A DNA stretch of 20,101 bases from an uncultured Neomegalonema sp. (GCA_937944035.1 CALDZQ010000123.1:1-20101), one strand, 5' to 3'. Shown: positions 1 to 7,450, numbered from the stretch's first letter. Translations and numbers: made by a program. Notes: generated from the letters alone by a model not told the origin.

Positions 1-1221
1 GCGGTGGGTCAGCTTGAACCATGCGCGGGCAAAGGCATCGGCGAAGGCATCCGGGTTCTGCTGGAAGTGGCGCGAGATTTTCTCGTAAGCCGGGTCCATG
101 CGCATCGCCATGTCGGCGGTGGTCATCATAATCGGCACACGCTTTCCGGAGCCGTCGACTTCCGGCGCGTGGTCTTCTTCGGAGAGGTCTTTTGCCGCCC
201 ATTGCTGAGCGCCTGCCGGGCTTTTCGTCAGCTCCCAGTCGTAGCCGAAGAGAACGTCGAAGTATTTGCCATCCCACTGAACCGGAGTCGGGGTCCATGC
301 GCCCTCAATGCCGCTGGTGGTGGTGTGGATACCGACACCGCTTTCGAAGTCGTTCTTCCAGCCGAAGCCTTGTTGCTCGATGCTGCCGCCCTCAGGTTCT
401 GCGCCGACGAGAAGCGGGTCGCCTGCGCCGTGGGCTTTGCCGAACGTGTGGCCACCAGCTGTCAGGGCGACGGTTTCTTCGTCGTTCATCGCCATGCGGG
501 CAAAGGTTTCGCGGATGTCGCGAGCGGAGGCGAGGGGGTCGGGGTTGCCGTCCGGGCCTTCGGGATTAACGTAGATGAGGCCCATCTGCACGGCTGCCAG
601 CGGGTTTTCGAGGTCGCGCTCGCCCGTGTAACGGCTGTTCTTGCCGCCGCTTGCCTGTAGCCATTCGTCCTCAGCGCCCCAGTAGATGTCTTCTTCGGGT
701 TCCCATATGTCGACGCGGCCGCCGCCGAAGCCGAAGGTTTTGAACCCCATCGAGTCCAATGCGCAGTTTCCGGCCAGGATGAAGAGATCGGCCCAAGAGA
801 GCTTCTGACCGTATTTTTGTTTTACAGGCCACAGCAGCATACGGGCCTTGTCGAGGTTGCCGTTATCGGGCCAGCTGTTCAGTGGTGCAAAGCGTTGGTT
901 GCCTGTGCCGGAGCCGCCACGGCCATCGGCGGTGCGATACGTACCTGCGCTGTGCCATGCCATACGGATGAAGAGGGGACCGTAATGGCCGTAATCGGCG
1001 GGCCACCAGTCTTGCGAATCCGTCATCAGCGCAACGATGTCGGCCTTTACGGCATCAAGATCAAGGCTTTTGAAAGCGGTCGCATAATCAAACGCTTCGC
1101 CCATCGGATCGGACAGGGCGGAGTTTTGATGAAGGACTTTGATGTTGAGTTGATTGGGCCACCAGTCGCGGTTGGTGGTTGGTTTCTTGCCCGACACCGG
1201 GCACATCATACTGCCGTCCAT
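1..1221 (-). CDS. katG: Catalase-peroxidase KatG (partial, N-terminal 407 residues)
   Basis: Bifunctional haem enzyme that removes hydrogen peroxide by catalase and peroxidase reactions, probably cytoplasmic as no signal peptide is seen. Translating the minus strand gives an unbroken frame from ATG at 1221 to the left edge, where the gene is cut. The class I peroxidase domain is clear. Distal residues are Arg86, Trp89 and His90 (in RMAWHSAGTYR), and the proximal haem ligand is His258 (in TAGGHTFGKAHG). Tyr217 (in MGLIYVNPEGP) and Met243 should form the Trp-Tyr-Met adduct needed for catalase activity. Ser303 in TSGIE matches the M. tuberculosis Ser315 position. Family members are usually about 730 residues, so the C-terminal half lies outside the window. 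A GGGGAG ribosome site lies about 8 nt before the ATG. The stop of the TPR gene is 114 bp upstream on the same strand; a candidate promoter and OxyR-like site lie in that gap. Confidence 0.97.
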   Translation of the reverse strand, partial: MDGSMMCPVSGKKPTTNRDWWPNQLNIKVLHQNSALSDPMGEAFDYATAFKSLDLDAVKADIVALMTDSQDWWPADYGHYGPLFIRMAWHSAGTYRTADGRGGSGTGNQRFAPLNSWPDNGNLDKARMLLWPVKQKYGQKLSWADLFILAGNCALDSMGFKTFGFGGGRVDIWEPEEDIYWGAEDEWLQASGGKNSRYTGERDLENPLAAVQMGLIYVNPEGPDGNPDPLASARDIRETFARMAMNDEETVALTAGGHTFGKAHGAGDPLLVGAEPEGGSIEQQGFGWKNDFESGVGIHTTTSGIEGAWTPTPVQWDGKYFDVLFGYDWELTKSPAGAQQWAAKDLSEEDHAPEVDGSGKRVPIMMTTADMAMRMDPAYEKISRHFQQNPDAFADAFARAWFKLTHR

Positions 1222-1267
1222 TTTTGGAAAACTCCCCATAACATTCAAAATTATTCGGATGATTGGA

Positions 1268-1295
1268 GAGATACCCTTTACGGCGCAAATGGCAA
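1268..1295 (-). promoter_or_regulatory. Candidate sigma-70-like promoter of katG
   Basis: On the minus strand TTGCCA (1290-1295, five of six matches to the -35 consensus) is followed after 16 nt by TATCTC (1268-1273, three of six matches to -10). Transcription would start about 40 nt before the katG ATG. The weak -10 would suit an activator-dependent promoter. Prediction by eye only. Confidence 0.3.
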
Positions 1296-1316
1296 AGTCG
1301 ATTGTTGGCTTTGTCG

Positions 1317-1335
1317 CGATAGTCAACGTCTATCG
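1317..1335. promoter_or_regulatory. Inverted repeat resembling an OxyR half-site upstream of katG
   Basis: CGATAG (1317-1322), a 7-nt spacer and CTATCG (1330-1335) form a perfect 6+6 inverted repeat containing the ATAG-N7-CTAT spacing typical of OxyR and consistent with a LysR-type T-N11-A site. It abuts the stop codon of the TPR gene and lies about 22 bp upstream of the candidate katG -35. The second ATAG-N7-CTAT element expected of a full OxyR tetramer site is not conserved on either side. OxyR is the best-known activator of katG in proteobacteria; assigning this site to it is inference. Confidence 0.4.
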
Positions 1336-3318
1336 TCAGATCAACGATCTGAAAATATCACCAAACCCGCTTATCAGTTTGCCGGATTTCACTCGGCAGT
1401 TTCCGCGTGCCCGCATTGCGGCGTTGTCATTGGGGGAAATTGCCAGCACGCGGTCAAAATCCGCCATTGCCTGTGCGCACAAGCCAAGCCGATACAAGCT
1501 GTTCCCGCGTTTCTGGATCAGGCTGGGCGACAGGCGATAGCGTTCCAAAGCCAGCGTATAGTCATTTGCCGCGCCTTCGTGACGGCCGAGTTCAGTCTGA
1601 ACATCGCCGCGTTTTACGAGAACGAACGGGTCGTTTCCGCTCATGCGTGCGGCTTCATCGTAAAACTGAAACGCGCTCTCAAAATCTTCTGCACTGGCGT
1701 AGGCATCGCCTTTCAGGATGGTCATTTTAGTGGGGTCGGCGTTAAAGTTATTCGCCTGATCGATCAGGGATATTGCTTGATCGGGATTGCCATTGCGTAT
1801 CTGCGCTTGGGCTTGGAGCAAAAAGCCCTCTTTTTTCTTAGAGTTGGTGGCGGAAAGTTTTTTCGAGAGTTCAAGGCTCTCTGATGTTCTGCCTTGAACC
1901 AAAAGCGCACGCGCAGCGATCTCCGTCGCTTCCAGATTATCGGGTCGCATTCTGAGCGCACGGTTGGCATCGTTCAGCGCCAGCTCGGCGTTGCCCGTTG
2001 CGAGGCGCGCGTTTGCGCGTTGAATCAATGGAATGTGATCGTTGGGTTGCGCTTTTACAGCCGCGTTGTAGAACGCCAGCGCCTCATCGTTTTCACCTCT
2101 GCTGAGACGGATACGTCCGATGGCATCACGGATGTCAGGATCGCCGGGTGCGCGAACGGCGGCCTCAGAGAGATCATTCAGGGCCGCTTCAACTTCATCA
2201 AGGCGCAGCCATGATATTCCACGATTATAGAGGATTTGCGGATCGCCCTTGCGGGCGGAGAGCGCGGCGTCGAAATGGCGGATTGCGCCGACGAAATCGC
2301 GCTGCATATATCGGGCGCGGCCGCGTTGAAACTGTCTTGGCACATCCATATCGCGCCATGATTCAAGTGCGGCAAGCTGCCCTTCCGCCTCGACAGGTCG
2401 GTTTGCGGTAATCAAAGCGGCGGCGAGATGATAGCGGACCTTGCGTTGATATTCAGCGTTACCCTCGGATGCTTTCAACAGCCGTGTGAGCATCGTCACC
2501 GCATCGGCGTGATTGCCTGCAACGATCAGCGCTTCGGAATATTCGGAAAGAAGGCCGACGCTGTCATCTAGATAGACCCGTGCCTCCTTGAAGTCGGTAA
2601 GGGCAGGTTCAATTTTACCCTGCAAATACCGGACACGTCCACGCCTGCGATAGGCGCCACCGTCATAGCGACGTGATTGAAGCGCGGTCGTGTATGATTT
2701 TTCAGCCTCAGAATAATTGCGCAATGCAAAATAAGCATCGCCGATACCGCGATCGGCGGCCGCACCGCCGCCGAAATCTTTGGCGCGTTTGAAATCGGAC
2801 CCGGCGCGTTCGTAGCCGCCCAGAAGGTAGAGCGCATCGCCACGAAGGAAGAAAGCCCGCCGGAAAAAGCTGTTGTGCTCACGACGGTTGGTGTCCGCAT
2901 TCACGGTTTTTCTGAAAGCGGCGGCAGCAGCATCAATTTGGGCGAGCGCTTTTTGAGGTTGCTTGTCGATCAACAAGATTGCCGCATCTTCAAGCTGGAA
3001 TTTGGGATCAATTGATCGGAGTTGCGCTGTTATCGCCAACGCCTCGTCAATCTGCCCCAGACCAGCGAGCGCCCGTGCGCGCCCTGTTTTAGCCGAAAGT
3101 GAACTGGGATCGACCGTGAGAACACGGTCAAAATTGCTCAGCGCGGCATCATACCGTTGCGCGCCGAGTGACGACCATCCGGCCTGTATGAGCAAAAATG
3201 TTTGCGGATCTTCAGCTTGTTGCGAACCGGCCGGGCCGCTAAATTGCAACGAAGCAGTACAAATCACACAAAAAAGGAAGGCGCGCACAGGGCGCACTTC
3301 AAAAAACCTGCCTGTCAT
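1336..3318 (-). CDS. Exported tetratricopeptide-repeat protein, function unknown
   Basis: A 660-residue protein. The N-terminus has basic residues (MTGRFFEVRPVR), a hydrophobic core (AFLFCVICTASLQF) and a likely signal peptidase I site near GPAGS-QQ at about residue 32, so the bulk should be periplasmic. From about residue 40 to 650 the chain is nearly all TPR helix pairs, roughly fourteen or more, with recurring patterns such as RGDALYLLGGYERAGSDF, YNRGISWLRLDEVEAALNDL and LYRLGLCAQAMADFDRVL. No enzymatic or membrane-anchoring domain is seen, so it is probably a protein-interaction scaffold. The ATG has only a weak GTGAGG site about 4 nt upstream. A much stronger AAGGAGG lies some 50 nt upstream with no usable start at the right distance. 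katG follows 114 bp downstream on the same strand, so readthrough is possible, but no functional link is evident. Confidence 0.85.
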   Translation of the reverse strand: MTGRFFEVRPVRAFLFCVICTASLQFSGPAGSQQAEDPQTFLLIQAGWSSLGAQRYDAALSNFDRVLTVDPSSLSAKTGRARALAGLGQIDEALAITAQLRSIDPKFQLEDAAILLIDKQPQKALAQIDAAAAAFRKTVNADTNRREHNSFFRRAFFLRGDALYLLGGYERAGSDFKRAKDFGGGAAADRGIGDAYFALRNYSEAEKSYTTALQSRRYDGGAYRRRGRVRYLQGKIEPALTDFKEARVYLDDSVGLLSEYSEALIVAGNHADAVTMLTRLLKASEGNAEYQRKVRYHLAAALITANRPVEAEGQLAALESWRDMDVPRQFQRGRARYMQRDFVGAIRHFDAALSARKGDPQILYNRGISWLRLDEVEAALNDLSEAAVRAPGDPDIRDAIGRIRLSRGENDEALAFYNAAVKAQPNDHIPLIQRANARLATGNAELALNDANRALRMRPDNLEATEIAARALLVQGRTSESLELSKKLSATNSKKKEGFLLQAQAQIRNGNPDQAISLIDQANNFNADPTKMTILKGDAYASAEDFESAFQFYDEAARMSGNDPFVLVKRGDVQTELGRHEGAANDYTLALERYRLSPSLIQKRGNSLYRLGLCAQAMADFDRVLAISPNDNAAMRARGNCRVKSGKLISGFGDIFRSLI

Positions 3319-3322
3319 AGCC

Positions 3323-3377
3323 TCACCGATTGCTCGAAGTCCCGGACACTTAACGTGCCTCGTTACCTCCTTGTAAC
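3323..3377 (-). promoter_or_regulatory. Leader of the TPR gene: hairpin-borne AAGGAGG and possible 8-codon uORF
   Basis: On the minus strand GTTAC-AAGGAG-GTAAC (3377-3362) is a 5-bp stem with a near-perfect Shine-Dalgarno in its loop, too far from the TPR ATG to serve it. A second GAGG lies 8 nt before a GTG (3349) that opens an eight-codon frame ending in TGA at 3323-3325, four nt before the ATG. This could be a coupled leader peptide or chance. Confidence 0.2.
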
Positions 3378-3531
3378 CGTGTTTAGCATTTTAGTACAGT
3401 CAATTAAGCTTTCGATAAGCTACCTGCCACCCGCTTCTACGCGGATATTCGGCTTTGATATTGACCTGAAACGGCACGGGTTCAGTCCGCCCGAACAGTA
3501 GATTAACAGGCGGTACGTTGGTAATGGTGCG

Positions 3532-3572
3532 CATTCCGGCCGACGCTTTACTCCGGCCGGAATGTGATTTTT
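3532..3572 (+). terminator. Rho-independent terminator-like hairpin, plus-strand orientation
   Basis: CATTCCGGCC (3532-3541) pairs perfectly with GGCCGGAATG (3555-3564) around a 13-nt loop, and TGATTTTT follows with a run of five T at 3568-3572. The T-run makes it read as a plus-strand terminator, although both flanking genes are on the minus strand. On the minus strand it lies about 35 bp past the hxlR stop without a T-run, so it could still stop or stabilise the hxlR transcript. The rest of the spacer 3319-3597 holds no convincing gene. Confidence 0.45.
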
Positions 3573-3597
3573 CGCTAACGTTAAGCTGACCTGAAAG

Positions 3598-3930
3598 TCA
3601 GGCGTCAGTCTCAACCGGGCATTCGCGTTCGCCCCATGCGTGGAGCAGCTGAAGCGGCTCAACCAAAGGCTTTGCGCGCTCGGTCGGGATATACTCATAC
3701 CTTTTGGAGTTTGGCGAGATCGGCCGCCGTTCCAGCAGTCCGATTTCCACCAAACGGCGCAAACGATCTGAAAGAATATTCCGTGCTACGCCCAGCTGTG
3801 ACAGCATTTCCTCAAACCGCGTTACCCCGTTGAGGCTCGCTGACAGTGTCAACAGCATCCAGCCGTCACCAATCTGTCCCATCGCCCGCGCAAGAGGGCT
3901 TGAATGATTACGCAGATTACTTCTAATCAT
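3598..3930 (-). CDS. HxlR-family winged-helix transcriptional regulator
   Basis: A 110-residue DNA-binding protein that fits the HxlR (DUF24) family along its whole length. SPLARAMGQIGDGWMLLTL matches the family start (usually CPVARAL..IGDRWTLLIL). RFEEMLSQLGVARNILSDR is the helix-turn-helix, with LRRLVEIGLLERRP after it. SKRYEYIPTERAKPLVEPL is the wing and C-terminal helix. HxlR proteins bind DNA as dimers and many sense electrophiles or oxidants through an N-terminal cysteine. Here Ser11 occupies that position and the only cysteine is near the C-terminus (GERECPVE), so classic thiol sensing looks lost. A GAGG site lies 8 nt before the ATG. It diverges from the TerC-family gene across 246 bp, which makes that gene and itself the obvious candidate targets. 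Its ligand is unknown. Confidence 0.9.
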   Translation of the reverse strand: MIRSNLRNHSSPLARAMGQIGDGWMLLTLSASLNGVTRFEEMLSQLGVARNILSDRLRRLVEIGLLERRPISPNSKRYEYIPTERAKPLVEPLQLLHAWGERECPVETDA

Positions 3931-4176
3931 TTCGCATTCCTCGCATACACGTTACTTTACCCACACAGTCGTCCTGCGCGATTACACCACCGTACAGATT
4001 CAGCACACAGTTGCAAACCCTGTTCGTGAAACATCCGGAAGAATGTACAGTTTATTGCCGATCGGCCATTGATTTACGATGTTTGCCGTTTGATCGGGAT
4101 CTTTCCTTGCCGCAGACTTGCGCGGTTTGGAGAGCTGTGGTTTTGTCCGCCAAAATAGTATGGCCAGGAGTGTGCG
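3931..4176. promoter_or_regulatory. Divergent promoter region between hxlR and the TerC-family gene
   Basis: A 246-bp gene-free spacer that must hold both promoters. It contains a perfect 10-bp palindrome GCCGATCGGC (4057-4066), three copies of TTGCCG (4055-4060, 4083-4088, 4107-4112), and GTACAG at 3992-3997 and 4045-4050. Any of these could be operators. No convincing -35/-10 pair and no yybP-ykoY manganese riboswitch, often found before terC-type genes, were recognised. Confidence 0.4.
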
Positions 4177-5025
4177 ATGAGCGTCTTGTTTACGGTTGAA
4201 GCGGTTGGAGTTCTGATCTCGCTGATTTTTCTTCAAGCGGTATTGGGTTTCGATAATCTGCTTTATATTTCAATCGAGTCCAAGCGTGCGCCGCTGGCGC
4301 GGCAATCCTTTGTGCGCAAGATGGGTATCGCGATTGCGGTGATCTTGCGTTTGGTTTTGCTGTTCGTTGTCATGCGCCTGCTGGCGAGTGTTGTGGAGCC
4401 TTGGTTCACGCTGGATAACTTTGTTATCTCCGGTGAATTCAACCTCAAAGCGTTGATCTTTTTGTTCGGCGGCGCATTCATCATGTACACGGCGGTTAAG
4501 GAGATTAACCACCTGCTGTCGATTGATGATTTGGCCCATGAATCGGCGGGCGGGCAGAAATCGACCTTCACCGTGATCGCGTTGATCGTGTTTATGAACC
4601 TGATTTTCAGTTTTGATTCGATTCTCTCGATGCTGCCTCTGACGAGTGATCCGAAATACGCGAGTGATGCGTTGATTTCGCCTCAGTTCGTGATGCTGGC
4701 AATCGCGGTTGTGACGAGCGGGATTTTGATGATCGTGATGGCCGACCGTGTTGCTGATTTCATTCAGAGAAACCGGATGTTCGAAGTGCTGGGTCTTTTC
4801 ATCCTGCTGATTGTGGGGATTATGTTACTCAGCGAGGGCGGGCATGTCGCTCATATGGCACTGTTCGGGTACAAGATTGAAGCGATGGCGAAGTCCACTT
4901 TCTACTTCTCGGTGGTGGTTCTGTTCATTGTTGATATTGTGCAAACCCGCTATCAGAAGGCGCTGGACGCGCGCCGTCATGCGCAAGTGGCCGGAAATCC
5001 GGCATCGCATACCGATCACGTTTGA
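4177..5025 (+). CDS. TerC-family integral membrane protein
   Basis: A 282-residue polytopic inner-membrane protein with about seven hydrophobic segments (roughly residues 8-30, 49-73, 92-107, 131-153, 171-190, 203-221 and 241-256) and a hydrophilic His/Arg-rich C-terminal tail. Two acidic signatures mark the TerC family: LQAVLGFDN in helix 1 (Asp26-Asn27) and FMNLIFSFDS in helix 4 (Asp147). Family members are linked to metal export (notably manganese, to load exoenzymes during secretion) and to tellurite resistance. The actual substrate here cannot be read from sequence. AGGAG lies 7 nt before the ATG. No other ter genes are present, so a tellurite operon is unlikely. gatB begins 33 bp downstream on the same strand and may be partly co-transcribed. 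The divergent HxlR gene is a possible regulator. Confidence 0.88.
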   Translation: MSVLFTVEAVGVLISLIFLQAVLGFDNLLYISIESKRAPLARQSFVRKMGIAIAVILRLVLLFVVMRLLASVVEPWFTLDNFVISGEFNLKALIFLFGGAFIMYTAVKEINHLLSIDDLAHESAGGQKSTFTVIALIVFMNLIFSFDSILSMLPLTSDPKYASDALISPQFVMLAIAVVTSGILMIVMADRVADFIQRNRMFEVLGLFILLIVGIMLLSEGGHVAHMALFGYKIEAMAKSTFYFSVVVLFIVDIVQTRYQKALDARRHAQVAGNPASHTDHV

Positions 5026-5058
5026 TGCTTTCAAATCCGAAAATCCGAGGATTATCCG

Positions 5059-6570
5059 ATGCTTGACCTTGCTTTTGAAGAACCCGTCGCAACGCGTTTG
5101 AGCGGGGTGACGGGCGATTGGGAGATGGTAATCGGGCTGGAAGTTCATGCTCAGGTACGCTCTCAGGCGAAATTATTTTCCGGCGGTGCCAATGACTTCG
5201 GTGCCGAGCCAAACAGCAATGTGGCCCTCGTCGATGCTGCAATGCCGGGCATGTTGCCTGTAATCAACGAGTATTGCGTTGCGCAGGCGGTGCGGACGGG
5301 CCTTGGTTTGAAGGCCGAAATCAACCTGCGGAGCGTGTTTGATCGTAAGAACTATTTCTATCCTGACCTGCCACAAGGCTATCAGATCAGCCAGTTCAAG
5401 TATCCTATCGTCGGTGAGGGTGAAGTACTGGTGAACCTTGAGCCAGGCGTTGCACGGCGGGTAAGGATTGAGCGTATCCACCTTGAGCAGGATGCGGGCA
5501 AGTCGATCCACGACATGGACCCCGAAAGTTCGTTCGTTGACCTGAACCGTACCGGTGTTGCGCTGATGGAGATCGTCTCACGCCCCGATATTCGCGGGCC
5601 GGAGGAGGCGGCGGAATATGTCCGCAAGCTTCGCCAGATCATGCGCTATCTGGGAACTTGTGATGGTGAGATGCAAGAGGGCAGCCTTCGTGCGGACGTG
5701 AATGTCTCGGTCTGTCGCCCCGGTGACTATGAAAAATTCGTCGAGACGGGCGATTTTGGCGTGCTGGGCACGCGCTGTGAGATCAAGAACATGAACTCGA
5801 TGCGGTTTATGCAGCAGGCCATTAACTATGAAGCCCGCCGTCAGATTGATATTATCGAGGATGGTGGTGTCATCGACCAAGAGACGCGCCTTTTTGATCC
5901 GGTAAAGGGCGAAACGCGGACGATGCGGTCGAAGGAAGAGGCGCATGACTATCGCTACTTCCCATGCCCGGATTTGTTGCCGCTTGAGATTGAGCAAGGC
6001 TGGATCGACGATATTGCCGCTTCGCTGCCTGAACTGCCCGATGAGAAGCGTGTGCGCTTTATGCGCGATTACGGTGTGACCGAATACGACGCGGCGGTGC
6101 TGTCAGCCGCGCAGAACGATGCTGTATTCTTCGAGCAGGTGGCTAAAGGACGTGACGGGAAAACCTCGGCGAACTGGGTGGTTAACGAACTGTTCGGGCG
6201 TTTGAACAAGGCGGGTCTGACCGTTGAGGATTCGCCTGTATCAGCGGCACAGCTGGGCGGTGTGATCGATTTGATTGCGTCGAATGCAATTTCAGGCAAG
6301 ATCGCGAAAGAGTTGTTCGAGATCGTTTGGTCCGAGGGCGGAGATCCGGCGGAAATCGTCGAAGCGCGCGGGATGAAACAGGTTACAGACACGGGCGCTA
6401 TCGAGGCGGCTGTTGACGAAGTTATGGCATCCAGCCCGGAGAAAGTCGCTCAAGCCAAAGAAAAACCCGCGTTAGCGGGCTGGTTTGTTGGTCAGGTCAT
6501 GAAGGCGACGGGCGGTAAGGCCAATCCGCAAGCCGTACAGGAAATTGTGAAGGCGAAGTTAGGAGTTTAA
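5059..6570 (+). CDS. gatB: Asp-tRNA(Asn)/Glu-tRNA(Gln) amidotransferase subunit B
   Basis: GatB is the kinase/tRNA-binding subunit of GatCAB, which amidates misacylated Glu-tRNA(Gln) or Asp-tRNA(Asn) in bacteria lacking the matching direct synthetase. The 503 residues are of usual length. Family signatures appear in order: EVHAQVRSQAKLFSGG near residue 30, KNYFYPDLPQGYQISQ, HLEQDAGKSIHD near 140, VDLNRTGVALMEIVSRPD, EGSLRADVNVSV, CEIKNMNSM near 240, and EEAHDYRYFPCPDL near 297. The C-terminal YqeY-like tail domain has NWVVNELFGRLNK, GKIAKELFEIVW and a final FVGQVMKATGGKANPQ segment. A GAGG site 8 nt upstream supports the ATG, and the N-terminus MLDLAFEEP fits alphaproteobacterial GatB. gatC and gatA are not in the window. 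A hairpin about 78 bp after the stop separates it from convergent folE. Confidence 0.97.
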   Translation: MLDLAFEEPVATRLSGVTGDWEMVIGLEVHAQVRSQAKLFSGGANDFGAEPNSNVALVDAAMPGMLPVINEYCVAQAVRTGLGLKAEINLRSVFDRKNYFYPDLPQGYQISQFKYPIVGEGEVLVNLEPGVARRVRIERIHLEQDAGKSIHDMDPESSFVDLNRTGVALMEIVSRPDIRGPEEAAEYVRKLRQIMRYLGTCDGEMQEGSLRADVNVSVCRPGDYEKFVETGDFGVLGTRCEIKNMNSMRFMQQAINYEARRQIDIIEDGGVIDQETRLFDPVKGETRTMRSKEEAHDYRYFPCPDLLPLEIEQGWIDDIAASLPELPDEKRVRFMRDYGVTEYDAAVLSAAQNDAVFFEQVAKGRDGKTSANWVVNELFGRLNKAGLTVEDSPVSAAQLGGVIDLIASNAISGKIAKELFEIVWSEGGDPAEIVEARGMKQVTDTGAIEAAVDEVMASSPEKVAQAKEKPALAGWFVGQVMKATGGKANPQAVQEIVKAKLGV

Positions 6571-6647
6571 GGTTCCTGCTTTTGTCTCGCAGCTATACGC
6601 CCTTGATTAATGCGGAAAAGATTACTTGTCTTCAGGCGACCAAATCT

Positions 6648-6665
6648 AAAAGCTGATCGGCTTTT
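6648..6665. terminator. Bidirectional terminator between gatB and folE
   Basis: AAAAGC (6648-6653) and GCTTTT (6660-6665) form a perfect stem, extendable by one T-G pair with a GATC loop. The A-run on one side and T-run on the other let it act in both directions, fitting its place between the convergent 3' ends. The stem is short. Confidence 0.5.
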
Positions 6666-6678
6666 CTTGAAAACCACT

Positions 6679-7281
6679 TTAACTACCCCGATTCACCGGG
6701 TTGCCGATTACCGTCATAAACTCCTGCCTGGTGCGGGGATCGCGGCGAAAGAGGCCTTGCATCTGGCTCGTGACCATGCTGACGCCGTGTTTATGTATAC
6801 CGCGTGTGGTCATGCACTGATGTTCGGCTTCCAGAACGACCGCAACACCTTGAGGTTTAAGGACATCGGTAATCGCTTGCGCAATTTGGGCGGTCAGTTT
6901 TTCTTGGACCTGCATGCGTTTCGCATACCCTTCAACGACACGGGCGAGTTTTGAGATGCCAACGACCCGGTTCGTTGGCATATAGCCAACATGGGCTTTG
7001 CCGATGATCGGGCACATATGGTGCTCGCAATAACTCTCAAATCGAATATCGCGCAAAACGACCATTTCGTCATAGCCGCCCACTTCCTCAAAAGTGCGTT
7101 GCAAATAGTCATATGGATCAACGTCATATCCTTTGAACCATTCGCGGTAGGCGCGCGTCACGCGGTCAGGCGTGTCAAGCAATCCTTCCCGATCAGGATT
7201 GTCCCCTGCCCAGCGAATAAGTGTGCGTACCGCGTCGCGCGCCTCTTCCTCGCTTGGTCGTTCCAATTCTACATTACTCAC
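6679..7281 (-). CDS. folE: GTP cyclohydrolase I
   Basis: Converts GTP to 7,8-dihydroneopterin triphosphate, the first step of tetrahydrofolate synthesis, as a cytosolic zinc-dependent homodecamer. The signature FESYCEHHMCPIIGKAHVGY gives zinc ligands Cys85 and His88, and HQCMTTRGIHK supplies Cys155 (numbering from the GTG start). VVGISKLARVVEGYAKRMQ and VQEKLTAQIA are also typical, so this is an active type IA enzyme. I chose GTG at 7281 (200 residues) because GGGGAG lies 8 nt upstream of it. An in-frame ATG at 7311 would add ten residues but has no ribosome site. The C-terminus runs to MTVIGNPVNRGS. It diverges from the MttB-family gene across about 180 bp and has no folate-gene partners here. 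Confidence 0.96.
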   Translation of the reverse strand: MSNVELERPSEEEARDAVRTLIRWAGDNPDREGLLDTPDRVTRAYREWFKGYDVDPYDYLQRTFEEVGGYDEMVVLRDIRFESYCEHHMCPIIGKAHVGYMPTNRVVGISKLARVVEGYAKRMQVQEKLTAQIAQAITDVLKPQGVAVVLEAEHQCMTTRGIHKHGVSMVTSQMQGLFRRDPRTRQEFMTVIGNPVNRGS

Positions 7282-7289
7282 AACCGCGT

Positions 7290-7295
7290 CTCCCC
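7290..7295 (-). promoter_or_regulatory. Ribosome binding site that decides the folE start
   Basis: GGGGAG on the minus strand ends 8 nt before GTG at 7281 and lies inside the longer frame that begins with ATG at 7311. It favours the GTG start. Confidence 0.55.
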
Positions 7296-7450
7296 ATCGC
7301 CGCGCTATCATTCGATTGCATATAGCGGGTATTCTAAAGTTAGCGACAGTGAAAGTTTGTTTTCAAATCACGGTTGACGAAAACGACTCATCTGGTCGCA
7401 AAAGGGATTGCCATTTGATGTGAGCCATGCGGCACTTCAGGTGGCAAATT

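Noticed and set aside
4..660. Long plus-strand open frame of 218 codons
   Set aside because: It is antisense to katG, whose reverse-strand translation has all active-site motifs. The plus-strand product resembles no protein.
817..1884. Plus-strand open frame of 355 codons spanning the katG start and the end of the TPR gene
   Set aside because: It is antisense to two well-supported genes, crosses their junction, and has no recognisable domain. Such frames are common opposite GC-biased codons.
3420..3698. Minus-strand frame of 92 codons overlapping the 3' end of hxlR
   Set aside because: It starts inside hxlR in another frame without a ribosome site and runs through the hairpin-rich spacer. 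The product has no family features.
4177..5025. Tellurite-resistance operon
   Set aside because: Only a TerC-family protein is present, with no terA, terB, terD or terE, and the next gene is gatB. TerC-family proteins often work in metal homeostasis.
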